Below are positions 17,399 through 25,329 of a stretch of DNA of 64,000 bases, piece after piece. The position numbers and the translations under genes were made by a program. Origin of the DNA: Pseudomonas sp. K2I15 (GTDB lineage: Bacteria > Pseudomonadota > Gammaproteobacteria > Pseudomonadales > Pseudomonadaceae); assembly GCF_002204795.1 (NCBI RefSeq), contig NZ_NIXO01000021.1, positions 34,697 to 98,696 of the forward strand, written 5' to 3'. Under the pieces are notes generated by a model. The model ran no database searches, was not told the DNA's origin, and saw only the letters and a list, made by a program, of their open reading frames with translations. The number at the start of each line of letters is the position of its first letter. Position 1 is the first letter of the stretch.

Positions 17399-17893
17399 AT
17401 GATTTTTGTTGTAATGTTAGGCGGAAGACATCCTAGAGCGAAAATTGAAGTCCATGATATAGCCTTCGTGGTCTCCGACAGCTTAGAGGATGCGTATCCT
17501 CAGCTTAGACAGAGTTGGTTTGGATCCCCTGTAGGTCTTCATATTGATGCATGGATGGCAGTTGATGGAGTTGAAGGCTGGAAGTTAGAGCTAAGCACCT
17601 TAGCTCCCCACCCCGGATCTATGCGCTTGTACTTCATCAATTTGGGTGGATATGAAGTTAAATCCTTTGGCGAAGCGCATCACTATTCTCTAATAGTTGC
17701 GAAAGATAAGCAGGCGGCGATGAGCCTCGGTAAGCGCCAGATTTTAAAGCACTGGGCCCGGGCCCATACTGATGGCGTGCTGGATGTGGACGACTGTTTG
17801 CCGATTGATGCGATAGAAGGAAGATACGTTCATTTGGTCGAGGGACCACACGACGGCATAATTCAGTGCAATGACTACATCGTCTTGTCGTAA
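17399..17893 (+). CDS. DUF1543-family protein
   Basis: 164-residue protein resembling the DUF1543 family: FVVMLGGRHPRAKIEVHDIAF, SLEDAYPQLRQSWFG, LHIDAWMAVDGVEGW, RLYFINLGGYEVKSFGEAHHY, a Lys-rich helix, and DVDDCLPIDAIEGRYVHL near the end. The biochemical function of the family is unknown. Such genes are common in proteobacterial chromosomes and also on islands. The start follows GGGCGGG. It has no operon partner: upstream is an AT-rich gap, downstream a gene remnant. Confidence 0.75.
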   Translation: MIFVVMLGGRHPRAKIEVHDIAFVVSDSLEDAYPQLRQSWFGSPVGLHIDAWMAVDGVEGWKLELSTLAPHPGSMRLYFINLGGYEVKSFGEAHHYSLIVAKDKQAAMSLGKRQILKHWARAHTDGVLDVDDCLPIDAIEGRYVHLVEGPHDGIIQCNDYIVLS

Positions 17894-18069
17894 CGCTTAG
17901 TCAGCTCAATACGTCATATGCTTGTTATCGCTGATACAGAATTAACCCAAATGCGGACTTAACATTGCGCCGTCAGTGATCAGCTCAATGTCAGAACTGC
18001 AAATACTTACATCGCGTAGGCTTGGGTCAGCCAAATTTCGATAGCCGACTCAATTGGGCGTTATCGACA

Positions 18070-18192
18070 ACAGTCTCGGCTCATGAGGCTTTTTCACACC
18101 GTCGACCTTGTATCTGGTCGACGGTGGAAAGCAAGCATTACCCCTGTCAAATAATGGCCAGCCTTCTTCGGCCATTTGATTGGAATCACTGA
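18070..18192 (+). pseudogene. Truncated second copy of the small Cys/His gene
   Basis: 41 codons, TVSAHEAFSHRRPCIWSTVE to LLRPFDWNH, align without gaps to the last 41 residues of the 79-residue protein at 11458-11697, and the DNA similarity continues for a few bases past the stop. The 5' half (CxxC part) and start are missing, because the sequence before 18070 is unrelated. It is therefore a remnant left by recombination or duplication. No other gene is visible in 17894-18296. Confidence 0.6.
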
Positions 18193-18296
18193 TGCGTCAG
18201 TGTGTTCAGAAAAAGATGCTTTGCCTTCTCTTTTTCAGGCCTTGATGAGAAGGATGAAATTTTGCCTGCTCATCAAGGAAGTCGGTATTGGATGTT

Positions 18297-19442
18297 CTAG
18301 GGGCGCTTTAAAAAATAATCTTTTATCGCTCTGATCATAAATTTTGACGAAATGTAGGATCCGTAAAGATGTAGATCGTCAGTCTTATTCGCATCACACA
18401 AGTCGACCACCGTTTTTGCGCAAATACACGCTGGCCTATGCGGTGAAAGTTCTGCTGCCCGCTGTACGGCAAAAATCTCCATGTCCAAGGCATTAACCTT
18501 TCTATGGATTACCTCTATTTGGATTAAGTATTCGCGATCAGCTATGACTGAAGAACCGCTTGTGAAAATGCCCACCTCAGGTTTAAATGTTTCCATAGGA
18601 CGCTTGCCGCCGTCAAAACCTTCTTCCAATTCGCGTATTAGTCCTTCCTTGTTACATAGGACTTTCAAATCTGTGAGAGTGGTATTGTCAGTGTGGACTT
18701 GGTACGGTTCTTGTTTAAAGCCATCTGCGGCCCATTTTCCCGATTGGTATTCATAAACCATGCTGGAGATTAGCAGTTGACCTTTATTAGCGCGTTGCTC
18801 AAAGCCGCCGCATATTCCACTCATTCCTACTACAGATGGTTTAAATCGGTCTATACATACCCCAGCAATTATTGCGGCATTTACTAGGCCCATTTGTGGC
18901 AGGAGAACTACGGTGCCTTTTTTTCCCTCGATTTCAATGTCGTAGCAATCAACACCGCTCCTAGTTATTTGTCTGCCTCCTATTATTGTTACATAAGGGT
19001 TTCGTTCTGCGAGTAACGCACAAAATATGATGAAATCCAGCTTTACATTTTTTTTAAGCTGAATCAATAAGTGATCAAGTGTAGATTGCCATCCCTTTTT
19101 GTTAGCGAAATCTGCGAGAATGCAGCCATTGGATTCATAAAATTCCCGCATTTCTGGGAATTCGGCAGGGTATGAACTTATAGCCAAAAGTAACGCATCA
19201 TTTTTCCCTGCTTTTATAATCGACTCCAATATTGATTTTCCGTTTGATGACGCTGTGCCGTTATCACAGTTTGGGAGCTTGAAATCAATTATAAAAAGGC
19301 CGATATCGAGATGTAAATAACCCGCAAAATCTGTCATGTTTTTAGCAATGAAAATATCTTCGCTCGCAATTCCTCCTCTGGTGAGGTGCGACGTTATCGC
19401 TTGGCGCTTTTTTTTGTCGTCCTCTATTAGCAGAATTTTCAT
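18297..19442 (-). CDS. dtcC: Detocs effector DtcC-like: receiver domain fused to a nucleosidase
   Basis: 381-residue fusion. Residues 1-~125 are a response-regulator receiver with the acidic pocket E7-D8-D9 and phosphoacceptor D53 (LFIIDFKLP). Residues ~135-381 are a purine nucleosidase/phosphorylase domain: GMSGICGG (206-213), SSMVYEYQSGKW, TSGSSVIAD (294-302), the ribose-binding ALDMEIFAV (M321-E322) and KTVVDLCD with D347 as candidate catalytic acid. In Detocs this effector splits ATP at the N-glycosidic bond when phage infection is sensed, stopping infection. There is no output DNA-binding domain, unlike an ordinary response regulator. The ATG overlaps the stop of dtcB (ATGA). Activity on ATP here is inferred from the family. 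Confidence 0.88.
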   Translation of the reverse strand: MKILLIEDDKKKRQAITSHLTRGGIASEDIFIAKNMTDFAGYLHLDIGLFIIDFKLPNCDNGTASSNGKSILESIIKAGKNDALLLAISSYPAEFPEMREFYESNGCILADFANKKGWQSTLDHLLIQLKKNVKLDFIIFCALLAERNPYVTIIGGRQITRSGVDCYDIEIEGKKGTVVLLPQMGLVNAAIIAGVCIDRFKPSVVGMSGICGGFEQRANKGQLLISSMVYEYQSGKWAADGFKQEPYQVHTDNTTLTDLKVLCNKEGLIRELEEGFDGGKRPMETFKPEVGIFTSGSSVIADREYLIQIEVIHRKVNALDMEIFAVQRAAELSPHRPACICAKTVVDLCDANKTDDLHLYGSYISSKFMIRAIKDYFLKRP

Positions 19443-19888
19443 TTGACGGATCTCAGAATTGAAACTATACGTTGCAACGTAGTCTTGGATTTATAGTTGT
19501 ACAAGACAGCGCCTCTTACATCCTGGCTGTATTTTTCATTGATGACTTTTGGAGAGTCCTTTAGTTTTACCTTTGTACCACCAATGTAAAAGTCAGGATA
19601 TTGCGTGACAATTATTATTTTAGTGGTTTTTTTTGAAAGTTTAAGCGCTCTTAAAACCTCGATGCCGCCCTGAGCTTGGTCGTGACCTTTTTTCTTATCG
19701 TCAGCACTTTCCCCAAATGTAGGCAAGGCCATATCAAGTATGATTAGATCATAGTCAGTTTTCATAACCTCGAGTACTGCGCTGCTGACGCTGTCCACTA
19801 TCTCGGGTAGGAATTCATATACTTCTTTTACGCATTGAATGATTTCATCGCGTTTGTGGATTTCATCTTCAACAAGTAATATTTTCAT
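19439..19888 (-). CDS. dtcB: Detocs DtcB-like stand-alone receiver
   Basis: 149-residue single receiver domain without output domain. The start chosen is ATG 19888 (MKILLVEDE), which overlaps the dtcA stop as ATGA; an in-frame ATG at 19900 is less likely. The acidic pocket E7-D8-E9, phosphoacceptor D52 in LIILDMALP, switch residue T95 in IIIVTQYPD and a late lysine in LYNYKSK are all present. A long loop follows the phosphoacceptor (TFGESADDKKKGHDQAQGG). In Detocs, DtcB acts as a buffer that soaks up stray phosphoryl groups from DtcA and so prevents self-killing. Overlaps on both sides point to tightly coupled translation of the three genes. Confidence 0.85.
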   Translation of the reverse strand: MKILLVEDEIHKRDEIIQCVKEVYEFLPEIVDSVSSAVLEVMKTDYDLIILDMALPTFGESADDKKKGHDQAQGGIEVLRALKLSKKTTKIIIVTQYPDFYIGGTKVKLKDSPKVINEKYSQDVRGAVLYNYKSKTTLQRIVSILRSVK

Positions 19889-22866
19889 AGAGTTGCACAA
19901 CTAATTACGTCCTCAGTGGCGGTTTCAGCATGTATTGAAAAGCCGACTCTTAGTTCTCTTGCCTCATCTTCATTGTGGCATCGAACAGTGTGTATTCCTT
20001 CACTTATCCGGCTGATAAACTTGATCTTTTTGATTCCCGTATAACCTTCCGTGACCATGTCGGTGCCAGCCTCTGCTGTTTCAATAGCCTTCGCAATTCG
20101 TAGTTTGGAGTTCTGGTATTGTTCTTTTGCAACTGTTGAAGTGATATCAATCGCTACTAAGTCAAGTACTGACTCAGCTTCCGCTTTGCGTGCGCAAACG
20201 TTGACAAGAATAACTGTGCCGTCCTCTCCATGTTTATGGGCATTTTGAAGGAGTACTGCTAAGCAGTCATACAGTCGATGTACACTTATGCCTGTGTACT
20301 TTATGTCGAGAGCATCTCCCGAAAACTCAACTCCGTTATTTCGGTTCACATCAATCAATATGATTTGACATAAGTCTCGTATTGATGCTGATATGAATCC
20401 AGTTCTTGGCACTTGAAACCAATCAGACACCTTCTTGAATACCTCGTTAACCGCCTCATGCAACTCCGCTTTTATTTGTCCCTCTACGGTTCCAAATATG
20501 CCGGAAAAGTACTTATCTATGGAAGTGTTGGCTTCTTGCAATAGTGTTGTTCTTATAAATCTAGCAGCATTCTCTAGCTGAGGGGTAATCTGTTTCCAGC
20601 AAAAAGCTATGAGTAAGTCATTGAGAAGCTCGCTGCCGCCCGTTGCTCTTAGCGTACTGGAAAGTACGCGTATATTTTCTTTAGTTGACGAGTCTTCTAA
20701 GTCTAAGATGGCATTGAAGAGTGAATGATGAGACTTGAATTGTAGATGGTCTCTTCTCAATTTATCGACGATTGATTTGTAAACATCCATCCATGCCTCG
20801 ACTGTCTTGCGCATGCTGGAGTTCGCCAAGATGATTCCGTACTCGGATTTACGAAGAACAGCATCCACAGTGTCTGTGGTCACACCATCTAATGTGTTGT
20901 GCCGGATACGTCGGCCGAGATACGATTCAATTCCAAACTCAGTGTTCAAGCAAAACTGTTCGAACGCGTCCTTTGCGATTTGTGTTATGAGGTACTCGCT
21001 TTGGTCATTAACATGTATTACTAAAACGCTCGTATCGCCACTGGTAATATTCTCGAATGAAGAAATTCTTGCTCTCGGATGTAGGCTTCTATACTGCTCG
21101 GTAGACACTGATGGATTACTGTCGAGCCATTTTTTCATAGATATGCTGTCAACATACATTCGACTGCTGTCGAAGTACTGTTGAAGTTTGGAGACTTTGG
21201 ATCGCGTAGTAATCGCGTCGGCTTCGATAATGTATTCTATGCGATTTAATTTTTTACCAATCAATTGTAATATGTCGCAACGTATTTCTGATGCTTGTGA
21301 GGCATTTTTCACCAACGTGTACATTTTTTCTAATGTGACTTCGTCCAGAGAACTCACAATGTAACTTGCTATCTCCGGCGATTCATTAAGAAGAGAATCT
21401 ATAAAGTCAACCACCGAACCCTTGTGAGCAGTATTTATATGAGCAATGAAATCTGTTCTGAACTCGAAATCAACATCAGGGTCGATTGATTTTTTTCTGA
21501 AAAGCGCAAGCGCCAGAACAGTAACTAGACTTTTGCTTTCTGGTGGGGCAGTTACGTAAATCGCCCTCATTTCTTCTTCTGTTAGAAGAGTTTCTAATCG
21601 CTGAGTGTTTTCAAATATAAATTTGATTTCTTCACTGGTAAGGCTTAGTAAACTAGATTTGTTCTGTATTAGCCGTAGAAACAGAAAAGTCCTATAGAAT
21701 GTGTCCAGATTGATCTGGAATTCTTCATTAAGAGGGGTTTCATCAGAAGAGAGTAATAGTTCTTTAGATGTTGAAGTGGTCGACGAGGCCTCGATTTTTC
21801 CATCAATAATCTCAGCTAGCAGTCGGGCGCCAATTACTCGATCAAACTTATTCCGATATAGTGCGAATTTAGGTCGTTCAAGAAATGCTGCAGAAGTTCG
21901 GTAAAGATCTAGAGAAACCTCGCTGTCTTCATTTATCTCTCGGTAATAATCCGTAATGACTTCTCCATCAATCACGGAGGACGTATACTCAATCAACTCA
22001 TATAATTTCTTCAAGAACTTCGAATTGAGGCGTTTTTCGAATTCGCGTCGAGTCGCAGTGAATTCTCTAGAAAGATTGAAAATTATTAAAACGGCGTAAA
22101 TTGTATCCAGTAAGCAGGATTCAGTGGCGCGGAGTAAGAAGCCAGCTATGTCTTTTTCATCAATTGGTGTCGGTATGAAGTTGCTCAAAGATATCGCTTT
22201 ACGGAAATCGCCATTGACTCTTCCCACGAGGCCGCTGACTCTCCTTTTAGCTACTACAAATAATGAAATCTTTGAATTTAGATTTTCAAGTGCGCTAAAG
22301 TGGAAGCCTGCGTTACCGCGATGAGAGATTTCTTCTTCGATTTGGGAAACCAAGTTTAGTGAAGTAGCCGAAAGCTCTCTTGAACTTCTAAGGTATGCCA
22401 ACTTATACGAAAGGTAGTTTGAAGCACCGTACTTTTCACTGTAATCGAGCAAGAGTTCGAGCGCTGATTCCGACGTCATACTTTCCATGCTGGCAAGCGT
22501 TTCGATTATGTGCAGCATTTGGATCGCTGCTTCGTCTACTGAGTTAATGTAACCTGCTGTATAAGAAACTTCGTTCCTCCATTCTATTGGAGGGAAGGAG
22601 GTCATGACAAAAATATCGTCACTGGTTTTTTTAGACTCTTCGGGGCCATTGAGTAGTCCGTGACTCCCCTTTAATATAGAACCAATGAGCATGCTGTCGT
22701 GGGGAGTACTCCCTTTTCGAATGTTTTCTACCTCATGGCGATTAACGCGAGGTTTTGTGCTACACCCACGCATCAAGTTTCTCTTTTTGATATCTTTAAT
22801 ACTAAATATCAGCTTGTAAATTTCAGCTGGGTGCCACGCCTTTGTATGATGGTATTTGCTATCCAT
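19885..22866 (-). CDS. dtcA: Detocs sensor DtcA-like: large protein with C-terminal histidine-kinase ATPase
   Basis: 993 residues. The C-terminal ~150 residues look like a GHKL ATPase of histidine kinases: N-box LLQNAHKHGEDG (NAHKHG at 875-880), a following beta strand, and a glycine-containing TEGYTGIKKIKF segment (~939-950). A helical stretch before it with AELHEAVNEVFKKV may carry the phosphorylated histidine; this is a guess from position. The first ~750 residues are mostly charged helices without a recognised sensor domain, and there is no clear transmembrane segment, so sensing is probably cytosolic. As first gene of the dtcABC order, its role would be to detect infection and phosphorylate DtcB and DtcC. 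It is AT-rich compared with core genes. Confidence 0.82.
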   Translation of the reverse strand: MDSKYHHTKAWHPAEIYKLIFSIKDIKKRNLMRGCSTKPRVNRHEVENIRKGSTPHDSMLIGSILKGSHGLLNGPEESKKTSDDIFVMTSFPPIEWRNEVSYTAGYINSVDEAAIQMLHIIETLASMESMTSESALELLLDYSEKYGASNYLSYKLAYLRSSRELSATSLNLVSQIEEEISHRGNAGFHFSALENLNSKISLFVVAKRRVSGLVGRVNGDFRKAISLSNFIPTPIDEKDIAGFLLRATESCLLDTIYAVLIIFNLSREFTATRREFEKRLNSKFLKKLYELIEYTSSVIDGEVITDYYREINEDSEVSLDLYRTSAAFLERPKFALYRNKFDRVIGARLLAEIIDGKIEASSTTSTSKELLLSSDETPLNEEFQINLDTFYRTFLFLRLIQNKSSLLSLTSEEIKFIFENTQRLETLLTEEEMRAIYVTAPPESKSLVTVLALALFRKKSIDPDVDFEFRTDFIAHINTAHKGSVVDFIDSLLNESPEIASYIVSSLDEVTLEKMYTLVKNASQASEIRCDILQLIGKKLNRIEYIIEADAITTRSKVSKLQQYFDSSRMYVDSISMKKWLDSNPSVSTEQYRSLHPRARISSFENITSGDTSVLVIHVNDQSEYLITQIAKDAFEQFCLNTEFGIESYLGRRIRHNTLDGVTTDTVDAVLRKSEYGIILANSSMRKTVEAWMDVYKSIVDKLRRDHLQFKSHHSLFNAILDLEDSSTKENIRVLSSTLRATGGSELLNDLLIAFCWKQITPQLENAARFIRTTLLQEANTSIDKYFSGIFGTVEGQIKAELHEAVNEVFKKVSDWFQVPRTGFISASIRDLCQIILIDVNRNNGVEFSGDALDIKYTGISVHRLYDCLAVLLQNAHKHGEDGTVILVNVCARKAEAESVLDLVAIDITSTVAKEQYQNSKLRIAKAIETAEAGTDMVTEGYTGIKKIKFISRISEGIHTVRCHNEDEARELRVGFSIHAETATEDVISCATL

Positions 22867-22982
22867 TATCAGTAATTGTCCTTATACATTTGTAGCACAG
22901 ATACTTTTGGCTCGGAACCCAGCTCGATCTCAAACGCTTCTTCGCCCCAAGCTTCACTCTACCGCAAGTGATGGCATTTTGA

Positions 22983-23174
22983 CTATATTTTGTCTCTTTT
23001 GAATATCAGTTTCGGGGTGGGAGGCTCTGCCACGCGTTTCGTATTAACGGGGTAGCGTACTTGCTTAGGTTTAGGATCTGCCAGGAATGGTAGGGTGGGG
23101 GCTGGAACAGGCGGCTGCATATTCGTGAGGCGTCGGTGCAAATCTAAGTTCGAGAATAGTTGTTCTGTTTGCAT
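22983..23174 (-). CDS. Possible small proline-rich protein upstream of the Detocs operon
   Basis: 63 codons starting at ATG 23174 behind GAGAGA. The product is basic and proline-rich (PPVPAPTLPFLADPKPKQV) with no known domain. It ends 116 bases before dtcA on the same strand. It could be a real leader gene or chance. Nothing else is visible in 22867-23497, apart from AT-rich DNA that probably carries promoters. Confidence 0.3.
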   Translation of the reverse strand: MQTEQLFSNLDLHRRLTNMQPPVPAPTLPFLADPKPKQVRYPVNTKRVAEPPTPKLIFKRDKI

Positions 23175-23497
23175 TCTCTCATTAATGTACTTTGATTGAG
23201 TTGCGCTTGCGTTAATAGATTTTGCTTTTAATTTGGGTTGCTAGCTCTTTGAGGTATCTATTTACCTGTATTAACGCTTTGGGCATACTGCACGCATGCT
23301 TAATGCTAACGCTTAAATCTATTTTGCGAATGTACTTTTCTTACCATTTCTAATCGCTGCGGTGAATTAGTTGCTCTTGAAATTTATCATTGATCTTGAC
23401 GTGTTTTTTGGTGATGATGTCATTCGTAATGATTGTGATCTTGGGTATTTGATGAAGACTACAACTCATTTTTCTGAATCGTTGTTGGAGATGGTAT

Positions 23498-23959
23498 ATG
23501 GACGAAAATCAAAAGCTTGAACGCTCGATGCAGCACGTATGGAAGTATTTCGAATTACATGCTCAACAGCGGATGACTGTATTCAACTTTTTTTTAGCAA
23601 TTTCAGGGTTGGTCGCCGCCGGAATTGGTGTCAGCCTACAACAGGGATCAAAATTTTCTGTCTTCGCGTCTTTTCTAGGAGCATTTTTGAGTTTGATATC
23701 TTTTTTGTTTTGCAAATTAGATGCACGTATATCCGCTATGATCAAAAGAGCCGAGTTAGCGCTTTGTCACATCGAAAAATCTGGACTTATTCAAGAGGCT
23801 GCTATTTTTTCTTCTGACGATAGTGTAGTGCGTAACAAAGGTTTTTTGTCAATTTGGACATATGGTAAGTGCTTTCGAATTTCATTCTTCACGGTTGGCT
23901 TCATAGGGATCATGCTCACTATAGCCCCGTATATTCTCGAGATATCTATTAAAGCTTAA
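23498..23959 (+). CDS. Small membrane protein, three predicted helices
   Basis: 153 residues. A polar start (MDENQKLERSMQHVWKYFEL) leads into two hydrophobic segments (~28-48 FNFFLAISGLVAAGIGVSL and ~54-71 FASFLGAFLSLISFLF). A cytosolic helix with charged residues and one final segment (~127-147 FFTVGFIGIMLTIAPYIL) follow. I do not recognise a named family. Small proteins with paired helices and a soluble middle occur often beside defence genes, where some act as membrane effectors. Here it is divergent from the Detocs operon and is the last island gene before the right edge. Function unknown. Confidence 0.6.
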   Translation: MDENQKLERSMQHVWKYFELHAQQRMTVFNFFLAISGLVAAGIGVSLQQGSKFSVFASFLGAFLSLISFLFCKLDARISAMIKRAELALCHIEKSGLIQEAAIFSSDDSVVRNKGFLSIWTYGKCFRISFFTVGFIGIMLTIAPYILEISIKA

Positions 23960-24048
23960 CCTAACCATACTTGGTGTATCGAATGCTTTGCGACTGCTCG
24001 TTAGGAAAGGCTCGGCGCCATGGTTATGAGGCTGGGACATCCAATACA

Positions 24049-24114
24049 AGATATTTTTGTAACGGTTTACCGCCGGAAACGGACGTTTTGACGCGCGTTT
24101 TTTACAAAATATCT
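24049..24114. repeat. Inverted repeat near the right edge of the island
   Basis: AGATATTTTTGTAACG (24049-24064) and CGTTTTTTACAAAATATCT (24096-24114) are near-perfect inverted arms around a GC-rich centre. A related AT-rich string (TAAAAAATATTT, 6076-6087) lies at the left edge. It is a candidate recombinase site or island end. A hairpin terminator is less likely because the loop is long. The rest of 23960-24260 shows no supported gene. Confidence 0.4.
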
Positions 24115-24261
24115 AACGATTTGCCGTCGTTTATTTTCGAATCCTGTTGGTTTAGTCAATGATTGTTCGTTCTCTAGTCACTAGCGCGCTTCGAAGCTAA
24201 GCTTGTTTGTATTTACAACCGTTCTAGGATATAGCTGAGACCCGAACTATCGCGTCACAAC

Positions 24262-24298
24262 TGAAAACCCCCGATGGCCTTGGCCTCGGGGGTTTTTC
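24262..24298. terminator. Terminator of the LysR gene
   Basis: Arms AAAACCCCCGA (24264-24274) and TCGGGGGTTTT (24286-24296) with A and T runs on both sides. It lies just after the LysR stop (minus strand) and marks the resumption of core sequence. Confidence 0.8.
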
Positions 24299-24318
24299 GT
24301 TTAGTGCTCGGTAACCTG

Positions 24319-25227
24319 CTACACCTCGGTAAACGCGGCGTTCACCACCAGCTCCCGAAACCTCTCCAGCACCGATGAGGTGTCACCCACCCGCGTCGCC
24401 AAATGCAACGGCGCCACAAGGCTACGACACTCCGAAAGCTCCCGATAAACAATCCCGTCGCCCCGTAACCGTTGCATGGACGCAGGCACAATCGAAACCC
24501 CAAGCCCCGCTGCCACCAGGCTCAACGTTGCCGTCATGCGCGGCGCCTCTTGCACAACCTGCGGGCTGAAGCCTGCTTCTCGACACGCCACCAGAATAGC
24601 GTCATACAACCCAAGCCCCACCCGGCGTCGATACAGCACAAACGCCTCCGTCGCCAATGCCGCCAACGGCAGCGGTGTCGACGGGTCGATCGCCAGCGAA
24701 TGATCAGTAGGCAGCGCCAGCAACATCGGCTCCACCAGAATCGGCTCATCCTGCAACGCCTGCGTCCCGCTCAGCGGCGAACGAATGAACGCCGCGTCGA
24801 GCTTTTCATGCTGCAACGCGTCCAACAGCTCCCCGGTGCCGGCCTCTTCCAGCACCACTGACACGCCGACAAAGGTTTCCCGAAACAGGCGCAACACACT
24901 GGGGACAAACGGATGCAAGGCGGCAGAGCTGGTAAAGCCAATTGCCAGGCGTCCGCGCTCACCACGGGCAGCGCGGCGCACAATATCGGCCAGGCCGTCG
25001 ACGCTGGCCAAAATATGCCGAGCTTCCTCCAGCAAGGCCAAGCCCGCCGTGGTCGGGCGCACGCCCCGTGGCAGGCGCTCCATCAGCACCACGCCCAACT
25101 CGGCTTCCAGGCTTTGCAACAGACGTGTCAGCGGCGGTTGCTGCATGCCCAGTCGTTCTGCCGCACGGGTGATATAGCCTTCTTCGGCAATCGCGACGAA
25201 GGCCTTGAGCTGCCTGACTTCCAGCAT
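24319..25227 (-). CDS. LysR-family transcriptional regulator
   Basis: 302-residue regulator taking ATG 25227 (MLEVRQLKAFVAIAEEGYIT), the usual LysR N terminus; an ATG 51 bases upstream adds unlikely residues. Residues 1-60 form the winged helix-turn-helix (TRAAERLGMQQPPLTRLLQSLE). Residues ~90-300 form the effector-binding fold (GRLAIGFTSSAALHPFVPSVLRLF). The N-terminal pattern is close to regulators of the BenM/CatR type, but the inducer is unknown. It is divergent from tam across 102 bases, so it may control that gene and itself. Confidence 0.88.
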   Translation of the reverse strand: MLEVRQLKAFVAIAEEGYITRAAERLGMQQPPLTRLLQSLEAELGVVLMERLPRGVRPTTAGLALLEEARHILASVDGLADIVRRAARGERGRLAIGFTSSAALHPFVPSVLRLFRETFVGVSVVLEEAGTGELLDALQHEKLDAAFIRSPLSGTQALQDEPILVEPMLLALPTDHSLAIDPSTPLPLAALATEAFVLYRRRVGLGLYDAILVACREAGFSPQVVQEAPRMTATLSLVAAGLGVSIVPASMQRLRGDGIVYRELSECRSLVAPLHLATRVGDTSSVLERFRELVVNAAFTEV

Positions 25228-25329
25228 CGGAATACTTTTGAGGTATGGGAGGTAATCAATCGTGGCATTTGTTCTCATGGATCACAAGATTTAGGCTGTC
25301 ATCGCTCCTCACAGAAGAAGGAATGCCGC

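Larger units (their letters stand above)
6060..24240. mobile_element. Genomic island with a triple tyrosine-recombinase module and defence cargo
   Basis: The ~18-kb stretch lies between the ssb terminator and the terminator of a core LysR gene. It starts with four tightly linked recombination genes and then carries genes that are visibly AT-richer than the flanks, one IS element and gene fragments. No tRNA gene lies at either edge, and I found no long direct repeat linking the two ends, so the exact limits are uncertain (left between ~6058 and 6139, right between ~23960 and 24260). Candidate end sequences are an AT-rich tract at 6072-6087 and an inverted repeat at 24049-24114. Inferred to move by its own recombinases. 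Confidence 0.75.

Noticed and set aside
18297..19442. Calling the nucleosidase gene a housekeeping MTA/SAH nucleosidase
   Set aside because: The N-terminal receiver domain and coupling to a kinase-like gene and a lone receiver point to a signalling effector.
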